Made by a program: the position numbers and the translations under genes
Assembly (NCBI GenBank): GCA_016213595.1
Contig: JACRAA010000087.1
Span: forward strand, 1-6,485
Direction: 5' to 3'
DNA from: Actinomycetota bacterium
Lineage (GTDB): Bacteria; Actinomycetota; Actinomycetes; Propionibacteriales; Propionibacteriaceae
Length of the DNA: 6,485 nt
Part shown: piece by piece, positions 6,330-6,485 of the stretch
How positions within the stretch are numbered: position 1 is the first letter of the stretch
Layout: every line of letters starts with the position of its first letter
Notes under the pieces: generated by a model
Told to the model about the DNA's origin: nothing
Database searches by the model: none
What the model saw: the letters and a program-made list of their open reading frames with translations, nothing else

Positions 6330-6402
6330 GGGGAAGTGGCGCAATTGGTAGCGCACCGCCTTTGCAAGGCGGGGGTTGCGGGTTCGAGTCCCGTCTTCTC
6401 CA
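6330..6402 (+). tRNA. tRNA-Ala (anticodon UGC)
   Basis: A complete 73-base cloverleaf can be folded by eye. The acceptor stem pairs GGGGAAG (6330-6336) with CTTCTCC (6395-6401) and includes the G3:U70 wobble pair that identifies alanine tRNAs. The D stem is GCGC/GCGC around AATTGGTA. The anticodon stem is CCGCC/GGCGG with loop TTTGCAA, giving anticodon TGC at 6363-6365. The variable loop has five bases. The T arm is GCGGG-TTCGAGT-CCCGT. The discriminator base is A6402. The genome then reads CCG, so the 3' CCA is not encoded and must be added after transcription. This tRNA reads GCN alanine codons, mainly GCA and GCG. In several actinobacteria an Ala(UGC) tRNA lies near gyrA, but nothing here shows that location. 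Confidence 0.97.
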
Positions 6403-6466
6403 CCGCGTACTGCACGGTCGTATCCTGCTGCTGACGGAGGTACGAGCCGCACGGGAGGGAGTCTGG

Positions 6467-6485
6467 TTGCCCGGTCGTTTAGGAG
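6467..6485 (+). CDS. Possible start of a plus-strand gene cut by the right edge
   Basis: A strong purine-rich site GGGAGGGAG (6453-6461) lies five bases before a TTG at 6467. From there six codons (L/M-P-G-R-L-G) are open to the window end, the fifth being the rare codon TTA. Upstream, TATCCT (6421-6426) could serve as a -10 box. An alternative reading is that the terminal TTTAGGAG is itself the ribosome-binding site of a gene starting just outside the window. Too little is visible to name a product. Confidence 0.25.

Noticed and set aside
6158..6452. Minus-strand frames extending DUF5318 upstream, with peptide phrases such as KTGLEPATPALQRR and GTRTRNPRLAKAVR
   Set aside because: These are antisense translations of the tRNA-Ala gene, a well-known false protein in databases. 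The DUF5318 start at 6157 fits family length and homology better.
6395..6485. tRNA 3' end as a phage or island attachment site
   Set aside because: No integrase, no duplicate of the tRNA 3' end and no composition change are visible in the window.

Overview
The window has very high G+C, GTG and TTG starts, four- and eight-base gene overlaps and an actinobacterial-type class A penicillin-binding protein. It therefore looks like chromosomal core DNA of a high-GC actinobacterium. I cannot name the genus from sequence alone. I see no insertion sequence, phage gene, CRISPR array or composition break.

Layout. Bases 2-652 (+) are the C-terminal part of an N-acetylglucosamine-6-phosphate deacetylase (nagA), cut by the left edge. 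A 136-base convergent intergenic space (653-788) with nested inverted repeats follows. Bases 789-6157 hold one tightly packed minus-strand cluster. In transcription order it is: a DUF5318-type small protein with zinc-ribbon-like cysteines (5738-6157); a bifunctional class A penicillin-binding protein, PonA (3505-5745); a polytopic GT87/DUF2029-type glycosyltransferase (1937-3478); and a polytopic PIG-V/GT76-like glycosyltransferase (789-1940). Junctions are an 8-base overlap, a 26-base gap and a 4-base GTGA overlap. Divergent from the cluster is a tRNA-Ala(UGC) gene (6330-6402, +), and a possible start of another plus-strand gene lies at the right edge.

How the genes may work together. DUF5318 - ponA - GT87 matches the Rv0049 - Rv0050 (ponA1) - Rv0051 order known from Mycobacterium tuberculosis, so this is a conserved actinobacterial cell-envelope locus. 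PonA polymerises and cross-links peptidoglycan. The two membrane proteins look like GT-C enzymes that take sugar from a polyprenyl-phosphate donor on the outer face of the membrane. PonA ends in a long Pro/Ser/Thr-rich extracytoplasmic tail, so co-expression of cell-wall polymerisation and glycan or glycoprotein synthesis is a reasonable hypothesis, not a demonstrated link. NagA, in convergent orientation, recycles or catabolises amino sugars.

The content is mostly ordinary. The points most worth a second look are the two GT-C genes linked to a tailed PonA, two possible leaderless starts (TANNNT boxes 6-7 bases before a start codon), the inverted repeats between the convergent genes, and the palindrome on the ponA stop codon.
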